Origin: Verrucomicrobiales bacterium
GTDB taxonomy: Bacteria; Verrucomicrobiota; Verrucomicrobiia; Limisphaerales; CAIMTB01
Length of the DNA stretch: 64,000 nt
Assembly (NCBI GenBank): GCA_016795425.1
Contig: JAEUHG010000001.1
Location: forward strand, 1 to 64,000
Reading direction: 5' to 3'
Below are positions 1 to 8,637 of the stretch, piece after piece. A program made the translations under genes and the position numbers. The notes below the pieces were generated by a model that worked only from the letters and a program-made list of their open reading frames with translations, ran no database searches and was not told the origin of the DNA. How positions within the stretch are numbered: the first letter of the stretch is position 1; every line of letters starts with the position of its first letter.

Positions 1-105
1 GCGCCTCCACCCCCAGCGTTCCTGGCAATAAGCCTCAAACGTCTTGAACTCTGTTCGATACAGTCTCGCGTCGCGGATCTCAGCTAGTGCCGCGCCGACC
101 TCCAC
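1..105 (-). CDS. Partial phage/plasmid-type accessory protein, runs off the left edge
   Basis: An open frame on the minus strand begins near a GTG at 105, just after the stop of the SGNH hydrolase gene, and leaves the window at base 1. The 35 visible residues include EIRDARLYR and FEAYCQERWGW. I recognise this pairing from small proteins of phages, plasmids and integrated elements, where it precedes a helix-turn-helix-like region (established only from memory of the motif). Nothing beyond the tryptophan-rich segment is visible, so the function is unknown. The start is uncertain: family members usually have more residues ahead of the motif, and the frame stays open back into the SGNH gene, so this may be a truncated remnant. 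Its position left of a tRNA gene fits accessory DNA. Confidence 0.5.
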   Translation of the reverse strand, partial: MEVGAALAEIRDARLYRTEFKTFEAYCQERWGWRR

Positions 106-107
106 AA

Positions 108-857
108 TCAGTTTGGTTTGACCAACACAGCGAACCAAGCCTCCGCAATCTTCCTCATCCCGTCGCGGTTCGGGTGGACACCATCGGACAGGAGATCGTC
201 CGGGGTCATTGCGGCGTGAACATCGACCATCCGCACCCGCTTCCCCTCGGATCGTAGGACCTCGACGGTGCGCGGGAGGCTGGCGTTGTACCGCTCGACG
301 CGTTCCCAGCCTTCCCGCGGTGCCTTCTGCGGTGGGATGGTGGCAACCAACAGCAGGCAGTCGGATGTCTCGACGATTGTCCGCATGAGTCGGTCCCGCG
401 CTGGCGCATCGAATCCATTCGCGCCGGACATGAGTAGCACAACGGCGGGCCTGTGATCGCGCAGGAGGTTGGTGACACTCGGCGCAATAATCCTGTCGAC
501 CCCGCGAGCGCGGAGGACATCGGCAGTCGTTGGCACCTCGCCGCCTGACAAGATCTTGGCGTTGGAGAACCCCGCAAATCCGGCGTGGTCCGGGTCGAAC
601 CCGGGCGCGTCGCTGGCTAGGTTGTCCAGTGGGCCGACGAAATCGAAGGCGATGCCAGCCGCACGCAGCTTTTCTTGGAGGATCACTCGCCAGCCTCCGC
701 CGTCCGGGTGAGGCAGACCGATTGACGATCCATCGGCGCGTTTGGCGATGTAGCTGCCTCGCGTTATCGAATCGCCGAGGGGCATGATTCGGACGGGTTC
801 AGCGCCAGTTGCGGCGTGGGCAACGGCGACGAATAGGGCAAGCCAATGAATTTTCAT
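108..857 (-). CDS. Secreted SGNH/GDSL hydrolase
   Basis: A 249-residue protein with an N-terminal signal peptide (hydrophobic stretch to about residue 18, cleavage near AATGA). The SGNH blocks are visible: GDSIT at 28-32 with the nucleophile serine, a GAN at 145-147 (block III asparagine), and SDGVHPN at 224-230 carrying the block V Asp-x-x-His. The family hydrolyses esters, often acetyl groups on glycans, or lipids; the substrate cannot be told here. Its ATG overlaps the stop of the upstream 92-codon gene in an ATGA arrangement, so the two are probably co-translated. Length and motif order are normal for a single-domain SGNH esterase. Confidence 0.85.
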   Translation of the reverse strand: MKIHWLALFVAVAHAATGAEPVRIMPLGDSITRGSYIAKRADGSSIGLPHPDGGGWRVILQEKLRAAGIAFDFVGPLDNLASDAPGFDPDHAGFAGFSNAKILSGGEVPTTADVLRARGVDRIIAPSVTNLLRDHRPAVVLLMSGANGFDAPARDRLMRTIVETSDCLLLVATIPPQKAPREGWERVERYNASLPRTVEVLRSEGKRVRMVDVHAAMTPDDLLSDGVHPNRDGMRKIAEAWFAVLVKPN

Positions 858-1132
858 TGTCCAGTTCCTGAAGTTGAAGGGATCCGCTGGTGATCCACAA
901 GAACCCGGAACCCGGAATTGACGCAGGCTTGGGCCACCGTGAAGCGCTGCCCCTCAAATTCCACGACGCGGGTCCCTGGCTCGATCGTCAGGACCACGAC
1001 TTGCACCCCTTCGGGCAATCCAGCGGGAAGCGGGACTCCTTCGGGCACCCTGTAGACCTGAACGCGAGAACCGACCTTGTTGGGGATTTGGCGGAGCATC
1101 ACCCGCGCACTAAGGCGGCCCGAGGTGGACAC
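854..1132 (-). CDS. Small hypothetical protein
   Basis: A 92-codon frame that I do not recognise. It starts at a GTG at 1132, preceded by GAGG seven bases upstream, a good ribosome-binding site; an ATG at 1099 has no such site. It ends in an ATGA overlap with the SGNH hydrolase start, which argues that it is translated. The product is rich in valine, proline and arginine, has no signal peptide or membrane segment, and contains the segment VQVVVLTIEPGTRVVEFEG, which suggests a small beta-rich fold. It lies about 140 bases downstream of tRNA-Phe on the same strand. A non-coding explanation remains possible. Confidence 0.45.
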   Translation of the reverse strand: MSTSGRLSARVMLRQIPNKVGSRVQVYRVPEGVPLPAGLPEGVQVVVLTIEPGTRVVEFEGQRFTVAQACVNSGFRVLVDHQRIPSTSGTGQ

Positions 1133-1274
1133 CGGCGGTCCTCATTCCGGTTGCCAGCGGTTGCCAGAAAACAGGCAATTCGTCGGTATTGGGAAGAATT
1201 GAGATCCATTGACTTAAAACCTCCGGAACAGGCCAAAAAGCCGGAAAAACCGAGGAATTCTGGGGGTTTTGAAA

Positions 1275-1350
<76 letters not shown>

Positions 1351-1696
1351 CACCGCGGGGCGGGAATTGAGCGCTTCCAACCCCTTGGTGGCAAGTCGGA
1401 ATTCTGCGAAGTCGAGGGGCAAACGTGCCTCGGAAAGTCTCGGTGCTCGGGTCAGCCCGGGGACGAAAGCATGGACCGCTCGGAATCGAATTGCCTCAAG
1501 CCAAACTAAATTCCGAGTTCAGAAACGGACCCACCTTTCGATACCGATTCCGATACCGCCCCCGACTCCGAAGTTCGCTTCTCCGGCCCGCGGCGAGGGG
1601 TGCCCTCCGTTCGTGGCCCATGACAGGTTACCTGTCCCCCGCAACCCACCCGACTTTCGATTTGCCCCGAGGCGCACCAACCGTTAAGCGACGTCC
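1351..1696. other. Intergenic region between tRNA-Phe and dprA
   Basis: About 350 bases with no convincing gene. It must contain the promoter of the tRNA (minus strand) and of dprA (plus strand), but I find no good -35/-10 pair. The only notable structure is a short direct repeat near 1539-1558, listed separately. Small frames here lack homology-like composition and ribosome-binding sites. Confidence 0.6.
1539..1558. repeat. Short direct repeat of CGATACCG
   Basis: CGATACCG occurs at 1539-1546 and again at 1551-1558, a 12-base period separated by ATTC. Only two units are seen. It could be a degenerate member of a dispersed family or chance. Confidence 0.35.
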
Positions 1697-2815
1697 ATGG
1701 AGGTCCGGGAAGCACTCATCGCCCTGAATCTGATCGAGCAGGTTGGCCCCGTTCGATTGCGCCATCTGCTGCAGCATTTCGAGGATGCACCCTCCATTCT
1801 CGCCGCCTCAGCCGAGCAACTCGCCAGGGTCCCCGGGATCGGCGAGGACACCGCCTCTTCCATCGCTTCCTGGGAACGAACCATCGATCTCAAGGGCGAA
1901 CTCGAGCGCATCCAAAAGTCGGGGTGCCGGGTGTTGATCGATGCCGATCCCGAATTCCCTCCCCTGCTCCGCGAAATCTACGACCCGCCCATCGTGCTCT
2001 ACGTGAAGGGCCGACTGCTCACCAACGACAAAAATGCCGTGGCCCTGGTCGGATCGCGTCAAACCACCCATTACGGCATCGAGGTGGCCCGCAAACTGGC
2101 CTACCAACTCGGCTACGTCGGCGTCACTGTGGTGAGCGGTGGCGCTCGCGGCATCGATACCGCGGCGCATCAAGGCGCGCTGCAAGCCAAAGGTAGGACC
2201 GTCTGCGTTCTTGGCACCGGCATCAATTTGGTGTTCCCCCCGGAGAACGCGGCATTGTTCGAACGCATCGCCGAGAACGGCGCGGTCATGACGCAGTTCG
2301 CCTTCAATCGCCCCGCGGACAAGCAGTCCTTCCCGATTCGCAATCGCATCGTCGCCGGCATGACCCTGGGGACGGTGGTGGTGGAAGCCAACCTCGCCAG
2401 CGGCGCGCTCATTACCGCGCGCTTCGCCAACGACTATGGCCGACAAGTCTTCGCCGTGCCCGGCCGCATCGATTCGCCGCGCAGCAAGGGCTGCCACGAA
2501 TTGCTCAAGCAAGGCGCGAAGCTTTGCGAAGGCGCCGAGGATATTCTGTCGGAGTTCGAATACCTTTTCCCGCCGGCGCGCCACCCGGCCTCCCCCATGG
2601 TGACCGGCCTGCTCCCCGCCCTCGAACTCCCGGCGACGGAACAAAGCGTGCTCGCCGCCGTGGATCGCGAGGAATCGACGATCGACGAAATCATCCGTCG
2701 AAGTCACCTCTCGGCGTCGGTCGTCTCGGCGGCCTTGCTCAGCCTGGAAATGAAGCGGCTCGTCACGCAGTTGCCCGGAAAGTTGTTCGTGCGAAACACG
2801 ACGGGATGCCGGTAG
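1697..2815 (+). CDS. dprA: DNA-processing protein DprA/Smf
   Basis: A 372-residue cytoplasmic protein that loads RecA on incoming single-stranded DNA during natural transformation. The N-terminus carries a helix-hairpin-helix segment (LARVPGIGEDTA, about 42-53). The central Rossmann-like DprA fold has VALVGSR at 115-121, the signature SGGARGID at 147-154 and the FPIRNR motif near 212-217. The C-terminus (about 305-372) is a winged-helix domain ending in GKLFVR, as in family members that have the DprA_WH module. Length is typical. The ATG at 1697 is the first plausible start. It stands alone, convergent with the metalloprotease gene downstream. No other competence genes are in the window. Confidence 0.96.
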   Translation: MEVREALIALNLIEQVGPVRLRHLLQHFEDAPSILAASAEQLARVPGIGEDTASSIASWERTIDLKGELERIQKSGCRVLIDADPEFPPLLREIYDPPIVLYVKGRLLTNDKNAVALVGSRQTTHYGIEVARKLAYQLGYVGVTVVSGGARGIDTAAHQGALQAKGRTVCVLGTGINLVFPPENAALFERIAENGAVMTQFAFNRPADKQSFPIRNRIVAGMTLGTVVVEANLASGALITARFANDYGRQVFAVPGRIDSPRSKGCHELLKQGAKLCEGAEDILSEFEYLFPPARHPASPMVTGLLPALELPATEQSVLAAVDREESTIDEIIRRSHLSASVVSAALLSLEMKRLVTQLPGKLFVRNTTGCR

Positions 2816-3016
2816 AGAAGATATGCCGCTGTCCTCGCGCTCACACCCTGTCCAGGAATCACAGGACGCCGCACAACCCTCGTCGCAGCGCGACGCGGGC
2901 CACCTTACCGGGCTCATTTCCGATTCAGGTGGAACGGATGCACGGTGAGAAGAAAGGCCCGTTCATTTGAACCTCTTCAGGCGAGGATTTGTGCTCGCAC
3001 AGCTCGTCGACAAATC

Positions 3017-4831
3017 TCAAGGCAGCAAAAGTACCCGGTAAAACCGCACCCGATTAGTCGACGTCGCATCAACGAAGGCGGTGACAGCGGCGTTGGCCAG
3101 GACAGGATTGCCGATCGTCTGCCACTCGCTCCCCGGGAGATTGTCACGCGCGGTCAATTGGAAGCGCTTTCCGGCCGCGGTCTGCGCCTCGACCCGCGTT
3201 CCCTCACGGGTGACTTGTGTGGAGAGAATTTCGAAGCGGGCGGACAATCGATTGGTAGGATTCGTGCCGGTGTCATATTCCCAACGATTGTCGAACCCAT
3301 CCTGGTCCGGATCGGCGCTCGGAGCCGCTTCAGGAAGGGTGAAGCGGTGCCAGTAACGTCGTTGGAAACGATCATCAAATCCGTCGAAATTGGCGTCAGG
3401 AAAAGCTGGCAAAACTTCCAGGAAACCATGAACCCAAGCGATCTTGCCGCCGCTCTCCAACCGCAGACTGCGAAGCCCCGGCGTCGCGTTCGTGGCGAAA
3501 CGGACGGGGACAGCCACCAACGACAGCGCGCCCAGCACATTCCCTCGCACCTCCGTCGATCCCACCTCCAATCCGTCGCCGGTAACGAAAAGTCGGGCGT
3601 TCCCATCCAGCACGGCCGTCGTCAACCCGCCCACATAGAGACGCTGGCCGGAGGGAACCACACTGACTGGCTTGTTGTTGTAGGAGGGAGATCCGAGATC
3701 CGCCGACGGGCGAAGCAAACGAACCATCCGTAACGGCGTACCCGCTTCCACAAGAAAATCCAAGGCAACCGATCCGCCACCGACCACCACGACCGTCCGA
3801 TTGGTGGACGGCAGGAACTCCGTCTGCGCCACGCGGTAGGCGGGAGCGATGTCGGTGCCACGTATGAGGTAATTGGCGGCCGTGGATGGGTCCAGCGGCG
3901 CCACTCGGATCGTGTAGGTGCCCGGAGGCAAAGCTGGCAACTCATAGGCCCCGTTGGTGCGGCTGACTGTGCCGGCGACCACATTCCCTGAGGCGCCTTC
4001 CGCAAATACCGCGGCACCCATCACGGGAGTCGTTCCGGCCCGCACGAGGCCGGCAACACGTCCCTTTGCCGCCGCAGTGGCTGCCGTTCCATACAAAGCC
4101 TGGGCGGCTGTGAACTCGTCCTGCGCCAAACCCACCTGCGAATTCACGCCAAAGTCCCCGACGAACAGCATGGTCGCGCCGCCAACGGGTGAATGGCGGA
4201 GACCCAAAAAGTGCCCGATCTCATGCAACGCAATCGCCTCCACAAACGGACCCTGCGCGGAGGTGTCGGAGGCATCGGTGAACCAGCGATACTGGGAGCC
4301 GTTAAAGACCGTGTCGGCGTCGGTGATCACGTTTCCGTCCGAAAAGGACGTGACATAAGTGAGTGCGAGGACGCCCGACAGATTGTCGCGACCGCCATTG
4401 ACCAAGAGGTTGGTGGTCCAAAAGAGGGAATTCACACCATCCTGGCCGTTGACGTCCTGGGTACCTGCGAGCGTGGCACCCTCCTGGAACTTTAGGTGGG
4501 TTCCACCCACCAAGCCCCACTGATCAAAGGCCGCGCGCACGGCATCGAGTTCCGCCATGGTGTTCGTCGACGAGAACCCGCGCGCATCCAGATGATAGAT
4601 GATGGATCGGGTGTTGCGATCGACCGAAGTGGCTGGCACCCGGCCATCGATGGGATTCAACGCCCAGCGTCGTGATTGCCCTGCGACATTGACTTCTCCC
4701 ACGAAACCCCATGTCGGCAGTGGCACGGCCAGCGCCAGGACCATGCCCAATGCCGCGAAACTCCTCCGAGGCCACTCGGCATCCAAGTCCAGGCGTCGGG
4801 CACCCAGACGATTCGTTTCCGCCCCGCTCAC
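3017..4831 (-). CDS. Secreted matrixin-like metzincin metalloprotease
   Basis: A 604-residue exported protease. A hydrophobic segment at about 25-43 serves as signal peptide. The zinc site HEIGHFLGLRH (H203, E204, H207, H213) is a full metzincin HExxHxxGxxH motif, and MLF downstream at 221 is a candidate Met-turn. After the catalytic domain comes a carboxypeptidase-regulatory-like beta-sandwich (about 255-330, GTYTIRV). Towards the C-terminus are aspartate-rich loops, DANFDGFDD and DPDQDGFDN, which resemble thrombospondin type-3 calcium sites, and then a beta-rich tail. The start codon overlaps the stop of the next gene upstream (ATGA), so the two form a translationally coupled pair. Substrate is unknown; a role in extracellular protein breakdown is inferred. 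Confidence 0.88.
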   Translation of the reverse strand: MSGAETNRLGARRLDLDAEWPRRSFAALGMVLALAVPLPTWGFVGEVNVAGQSRRWALNPIDGRVPATSVDRNTRSIIYHLDARGFSSTNTMAELDAVRAAFDQWGLVGGTHLKFQEGATLAGTQDVNGQDGVNSLFWTTNLLVNGGRDNLSGVLALTYVTSFSDGNVITDADTVFNGSQYRWFTDASDTSAQGPFVEAIALHEIGHFLGLRHSPVGGATMLFVGDFGVNSQVGLAQDEFTAAQALYGTAATAAAKGRVAGLVRAGTTPVMGAAVFAEGASGNVVAGTVSRTNGAYELPALPPGTYTIRVAPLDPSTAANYLIRGTDIAPAYRVAQTEFLPSTNRTVVVVGGGSVALDFLVEAGTPLRMVRLLRPSADLGSPSYNNKPVSVVPSGQRLYVGGLTTAVLDGNARLFVTGDGLEVGSTEVRGNVLGALSLVAVPVRFATNATPGLRSLRLESGGKIAWVHGFLEVLPAFPDANFDGFDDRFQRRYWHRFTLPEAAPSADPDQDGFDNRWEYDTGTNPTNRLSARFEILSTQVTREGTRVEAQTAAGKRFQLTARDNLPGSEWQTIGNPVLANAAVTAFVDATSTNRVRFYRVLLLP

Positions 4832-5478
4832 CGGACAGCCTCCACGACGCGTCGTTTCAATTCCTCCAAGCTCAACACCCCCTGCCGCAACCCTGGTGGA
4901 GTCCGCGGGCCACTCCCCGACGGCGCTTTCTCAGGACCGACACCCCAGAAGAGGTTGGAGGCTCGTTTGTGTTGGCCATCGACGTCGGTTTCCACACGAA
5001 ACCGTCCTTGTTCGAGCGCGACCGTCACCCATTCTCCTCTTGGATTCCGCACCAAAAAGAGCACGACTTCATCGCCCACCGCGTACTCAGCCTGTCCGGT
5101 GACCGCGACCTGACGGTCGCCGAGAATCCCTCCTCCCAAGACCACGACACAGGAGGTGCCTTCCAGTCGACCCTTCCAGACGTTCATGCCTTCAAGTTCC
5201 ACGCGTGTGAAAACTCGTCCCTCCGCATCGCGCCGGGTACCGACGGATTGAACGTGCCCGTGAACGATGAGTTCGGAAGTACCCGCGAGTTGCTCAATGG
5301 CAAGCGGCACCATGCGGGTGGCCAAGGCCAGGTACGGGAACACAAGGGCCAGGAGGAGCCCCATCCAGAAGGTCGATCGCCGCGGACTCGCCGTGGGATG
5401 GACGCCCTGCACGGGAAGTACGGCCCGGAAATTACCGAATTCCCTGCACTCGCAACCAGAAATGGACCGGGATTTCAT
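4828..5478 (-). CDS. Exported protein paired with the metzincin
   Basis: A 216-residue protein of unknown function. I chose the ATG at 5478 because the longer frame to 5511 overlaps the acyltransferase gene. After a basic N-terminus comes a hydrophobic segment, STFWMGLLLALVFPYLALA, a probable signal peptide or anchor. The mature part begins with TRMVPLAIEQLAGTSELIVHG and forms a compact beta-rich domain of about 110 residues, followed by a more polar tail. I recall proteins starting in this way beside matrixins in soil bacteria, but assign no family name. It overlaps the protease start by four bases, so a partner, chaperone or inhibitor role is a reasonable inference, not shown. Confidence 0.72.
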   Translation of the reverse strand: MKSRSISGCECREFGNFRAVLPVQGVHPTASPRRSTFWMGLLLALVFPYLALATRMVPLAIEQLAGTSELIVHGHVQSVGTRRDAEGRVFTRVELEGMNVWKGRLEGTSCVVVLGGGILGDRQVAVTGQAEYAVGDEVVLFLVRNPRGEWVTVALEQGRFRVETDVDGQHKRASNLFWGVGPEKAPSGSGPRTPPGLRQGVLSLEELKRRVVEAVR

Positions 5479-5488
5479 GAGCAACTCT

Positions 5489-6232
5489 TCACGGTCGTGG
5501 CAGGTCGGCAACGGCTTCCATGATTTGATCCGCCACTTCCTGATACAATTCCTTGATGCGAGGACGCGAAGCGTTCGCCATTTCCTCGCGAGCCGCTTGG
5601 AAGTGGAGGGGGGGACCGAACCGCACCGCCACTGGTCGTGGACGGGGTACCGAATGTCGGCGCCCGAAGGCCTCGAACGTGCCGAACACGCGGACGGGAA
5701 CCACCGGTGCCTGGGACTTCAACACGATCAAGCCGACTCCCGCCCGACCTTTTTGAAGCTGGCCGTCCGTCGATCGGGTGCCTTCCGGAAACAAGATGAT
5801 GCCATCGCCCTCCAGCAGACGCTCGAGGATGGTCTTCAACCCCTTTCCACTGGCGCCATCCCGATCCACCGGAACGCAGCCCACGCGCCGCAACACATGT
5901 CCGAAGACTGGATTGCTGAAGAGCGTCTCGCGAGCGAGGTAGCTGATGGGACGCAGGCACTCCGAACCAACCAGGGGCGGATCCGCAAAGCTCGCATGAT
6001 TGGATGCCAGGATGAACGGCCCATGGGCTGGCACGTTGTCTGCGCCAGCGGAACGGACCCGGAAATAGAGGGCGAAGACGAGCCGGGACAGACGCCAGCC
6101 AACGGTATACATCCACCGCGATCGATGGGGATCATTCGCGGCAAACAGCAGGCGATTTCCGGTAAGCCTGACAGACGATGGTTCAGGATCGACGCTATCG
6201 GACACCGGCCCCATTAGGCGGAAGAACCGCAC
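5489..6232 (-). CDS. plsC: 1-acyl-sn-glycerol-3-phosphate acyltransferase (PlsC family)
   Basis: Transfers an acyl chain to lysophosphatidate or a related lysolipid at the inner membrane. The catalytic NHASFAD (H79-x4-D84) and the substrate-binding FPEGTRS (148-154) are both present, in the usual spacing, and a hydrophobic N-terminal segment (about 41-60) precedes them. Length is 247 residues from a GTG at 6232. An ATG at 6214 or one at 6112 (which would remove 40 poorly conserved-looking residues) could be the true start. It is divergent from the sensor kinase at 6387 and lies ten bases upstream of the chosen start of the exported protein gene, so it may lead that operon. Confidence 0.88.
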   Translation of the reverse strand: MRFFRLMGPVSDSVDPEPSSVRLTGNRLLFAANDPHRSRWMYTVGWRLSRLVFALYFRVRSAGADNVPAHGPFILASNHASFADPPLVGSECLRPISYLARETLFSNPVFGHVLRRVGCVPVDRDGASGKGLKTILERLLEGDGIILFPEGTRSTDGQLQKGRAGVGLIVLKSQAPVVPVRVFGTFEAFGRRHSVPRPRPVAVRFGPPLHFQAAREEMANASRPRIKELYQEVADQIMEAVADLPRP

Positions 6233-6386
6233 TCGGGTTCAAGTGCCCGAAAACGCCGCCCGAATTCGCCCAAGGCGGCCGCGCGGGCAGGCGATGCCCG
6301 CCAACCGCCGCAAGCCGACCCAAGAACGCCGATCTTCGTCTTGATCCTCAGCGGCGAAGAGGTCTTTATCCGAGGTCATCCCAAGG

Positions 6387-8045
6387 ATGAAATCCGCTCT
6401 CGCCCCCGGATCGCCCCCCGTCCCTTCGACCGATACCCCCCACTCGACCCTGGTGGATCTCCGTCGCTGGGAACTCCTGTCCTCAATGGGCCGGCGCCTC
6501 GGCCGCCCGGAAACCCTGGATCAGAACACCGCCGAGGTCCTGGAGGAGGTCTGCCGCATCGAGGGCTGGGACCATGCCATCCTTTGGACATGGGATGCGC
6601 GCACCGGACGACTGCGGCGATTGGCTTCGAGTGGCGATGGCCATCCCGTCGCGGCGGCTCCTGAGAACACCGATCCGTCCGATGATCGGAGCTTCCTGGA
6701 TTGTATCCGCGATGAATCCACCATTGAAGTCATGTCGCTTGCCGCCTTGCCGAACTCTCCATCGGCCAGGGCCGCCAGTCAGGCGGGGTGGCGGCAATTC
6801 GCGTTGATCGACCTCGTCATCGGGGGTCGACGCGCTGGCGTCCTCGGATTCTTCGCCAGAATTGAGGCCCCTCCCACGAAGAGCCCCTTTGGATTTGCCG
6901 CCATAGTCGGTCGGGAACTGCTCGGCCGTCGGCCAATCTTTGACGCCAATCGCTCGGCCATTGTCGGCGAACGGGCCAAGCTGGATTTGGAATCCGCACT
7001 CGACGCCTACGCCATCGTGGCGATCACCGACGCCCGCGGTCGAATCACCTACGCCAACGACCGCTTCTGCCTGATCTCAGGGTATTCCAGGGATGAACTC
7101 CTTGGCCAAGACCATCGGATCCTGAATTCGGGACTGCACCCCAAGGACTTCATGCGTCACCTTTGGCAAACCATCACGACGGGTCGCGTTTGGTGCGGCG
7201 AGATTCGGAACCGCGCCAAGTCGGGTGGCTTTTACTGGGTGCACACCACCATCGTCCCATTCTTCGACCACGGTTCCGCGCCGCACCACTACGTTGCGAT
7301 ACGCGTGGACATTACCCAGCGCGTGCAAGCCGAGACCGATCTGAAGCAGCGAACCTCCGAGCTTGCGCGATCGAACGAAGACCTCCAGCAGTTTGCCTAC
7401 GCAGCCTCGCACGATCTCCAGGAACCCCTTCGAGCCATCGCCGGCTGCGTCCAAATCCTCCAGAGACGCTATCGCCAACAACTCGACGCACGAGCCGACG
7501 AACTCATTCAGCATGCGGTGGACGGCGCCCAGCGACTGCAACGGTTGATCGAGGATCTGCTCCTCTATTCAAGGGTGGGCAGTCACGGCTCCTCCTTCGC
7601 CGCGGTGCCGCTCGACGAAATTTGCCAGAAGGCTATCGAAAACCTGGCCGTCGCTGTGCGCGAAAGCGGCGCCACCTTCGACATCGAGCCGTTGCCTCAG
7701 GTGCTCGGAGACTCGACCCAACTGACCCAGCTGTTCCAGAATCTATTCGCCAATGCGATCAAGTTCCGTCGCAGCGAGCCTCCGAGAATTCAGGTGGGTT
7801 TCGCCGAGCAGGACTCGCGTTGGACCCTTCGCGTGGCCGACAACGGCATCGGGATCGAGCCCGAGTATTTCGACCGCATCTTCATGATCTTCCAGCGACT
7901 CCATACGCGCGCGCAATATCCCGGAACGGGCATTGGCCTCTCCGTCTGCAAGCGCATCGTCGAGCGTCACGGTGGCCGAATCTGGCTCGATTCACGATCC
8001 GGGGAAGGAACCACCTTCTTTTTCACCTTGCCGCGAATCGGATGA
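6387..8045 (+). CDS. GAF-PAS sensor histidine kinase
   Basis: A 552-residue cytoplasmic kinase with no membrane segment. An N-terminal GAF-like region (about 20-185) is followed by a PAS domain (about 205-310, ITDARGRITYANDRF) and a PAC-type end. Next is a coiled linker and a HisKA domain with the phospho-acceptor in ASHDLQEPLRA, typical of phytochrome-type kinases. The HATPase_c domain has N-box NAIKFR, G1 DNGIGIEPE and G2 GTGIGLSVCKR. The response regulator at 8088 follows 42 bases after its stop and is its probable phosphorylation partner. The signal it senses is unknown; the GAF region has no obvious bilin-binding cysteine motif that I can identify. Confidence 0.9.
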   Translation: MKSALAPGSPPVPSTDTPHSTLVDLRRWELLSSMGRRLGRPETLDQNTAEVLEEVCRIEGWDHAILWTWDARTGRLRRLASSGDGHPVAAAPENTDPSDDRSFLDCIRDESTIEVMSLAALPNSPSARAASQAGWRQFALIDLVIGGRRAGVLGFFARIEAPPTKSPFGFAAIVGRELLGRRPIFDANRSAIVGERAKLDLESALDAYAIVAITDARGRITYANDRFCLISGYSRDELLGQDHRILNSGLHPKDFMRHLWQTITTGRVWCGEIRNRAKSGGFYWVHTTIVPFFDHGSAPHHYVAIRVDITQRVQAETDLKQRTSELARSNEDLQQFAYAASHDLQEPLRAIAGCVQILQRRYRQQLDARADELIQHAVDGAQRLQRLIEDLLLYSRVGSHGSSFAAVPLDEICQKAIENLAVAVRESGATFDIEPLPQVLGDSTQLTQLFQNLFANAIKFRRSEPPRIQVGFAEQDSRWTLRVADNGIGIEPEYFDRIFMIFQRLHTRAQYPGTGIGLSVCKRIVERHGGRIWLDSRSGEGTTFFFTLPRIG

Positions 8046-8087
8046 CCTGCGATGGCTTCGAACGTTTGGCAGCGAGGGGGTTATCCG

Positions 8088-8540
8088 ATGAGCTCCGCAG
8101 GCAGCGCGAAACCTATTGATATTCTGTTGGTCGAAGACAGTCCTACCGATGCCCTGATCACCCAGGAGGCACTGTCCTATTCGAAGATCCTCAACCGACT
8201 CCATATCGTCACCGATGGCGTGGATGCCATCCACTTTCTGCGTCGGCAGGGCCCCCATCAGGAAGCCCCGCGACCTGACTTGATTCTGCTCGACCTCAAT
8301 CTGCCGAAGAAGACGGGAGCGGAGGTCTTGAAGGAAATCAAAGGCGACCCGATCCTCGGCTCGATTCCTGTCGTGGTCCTCAGCACCTCGCAGGCCGAAG
8401 AGGATATCAATCGCAGCTACGGTCTTCATGCCAGCTGTTACATCACCAAACCGGTCGACTTCGCGAAGTTCGCCGAGGTCGTCCAGTCGATTCGCCACTT
8501 CTGGTTCAGCGTGGTGACCCTCCCGGTCGACCGACGATGA
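8088..8540 (+). CDS. Single-domain response regulator (Rcp1-like)
   Basis: About 150 residues consisting of one receiver domain and no output domain. Visible are the acidic pair in LLVEDSPTD, the phospho-acceptor aspartate in LILLDLNLPKK, the conserved threonine/serine in VVLSTS and the lysine in ITKPVD. The C-terminus FWFSVVTLP is characteristic of receivers that partner phytochrome-like kinases. I chose the ATG at 8088 because GAGGGGG lies just upstream; an ATG at 8052 has no ribosome-binding site. It sits directly after the GAF-PAS kinase and before a hybrid kinase with an N-terminal receiver, suggesting a short phosphorelay. Confidence 0.9.
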   Translation: MSSAGSAKPIDILLVEDSPTDALITQEALSYSKILNRLHIVTDGVDAIHFLRRQGPHQEAPRPDLILLDLNLPKKTGAEVLKEIKGDPILGSIPVVVLSTSQAEEDINRSYGLHASCYITKPVDFAKFAEVVQSIRHFWFSVVTLPVDRR

Positions 8541-8637
8541 TTCTTTCCACACTTCCCGATTCCGGGCCCTTCGACGAGGGTCCGAGACCGACCTGACCCT
8601 GATCGCCGTGTCTGGTCCAACCACACCTGTCCCGCGC

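Noticed and set aside
1808..2917. A 369-codon open frame on the minus strand
   Set aside because: It lies fully opposite dprA, whose motifs are intact, and its translation has low-complexity, histidine- and glycine-rich shadow composition.
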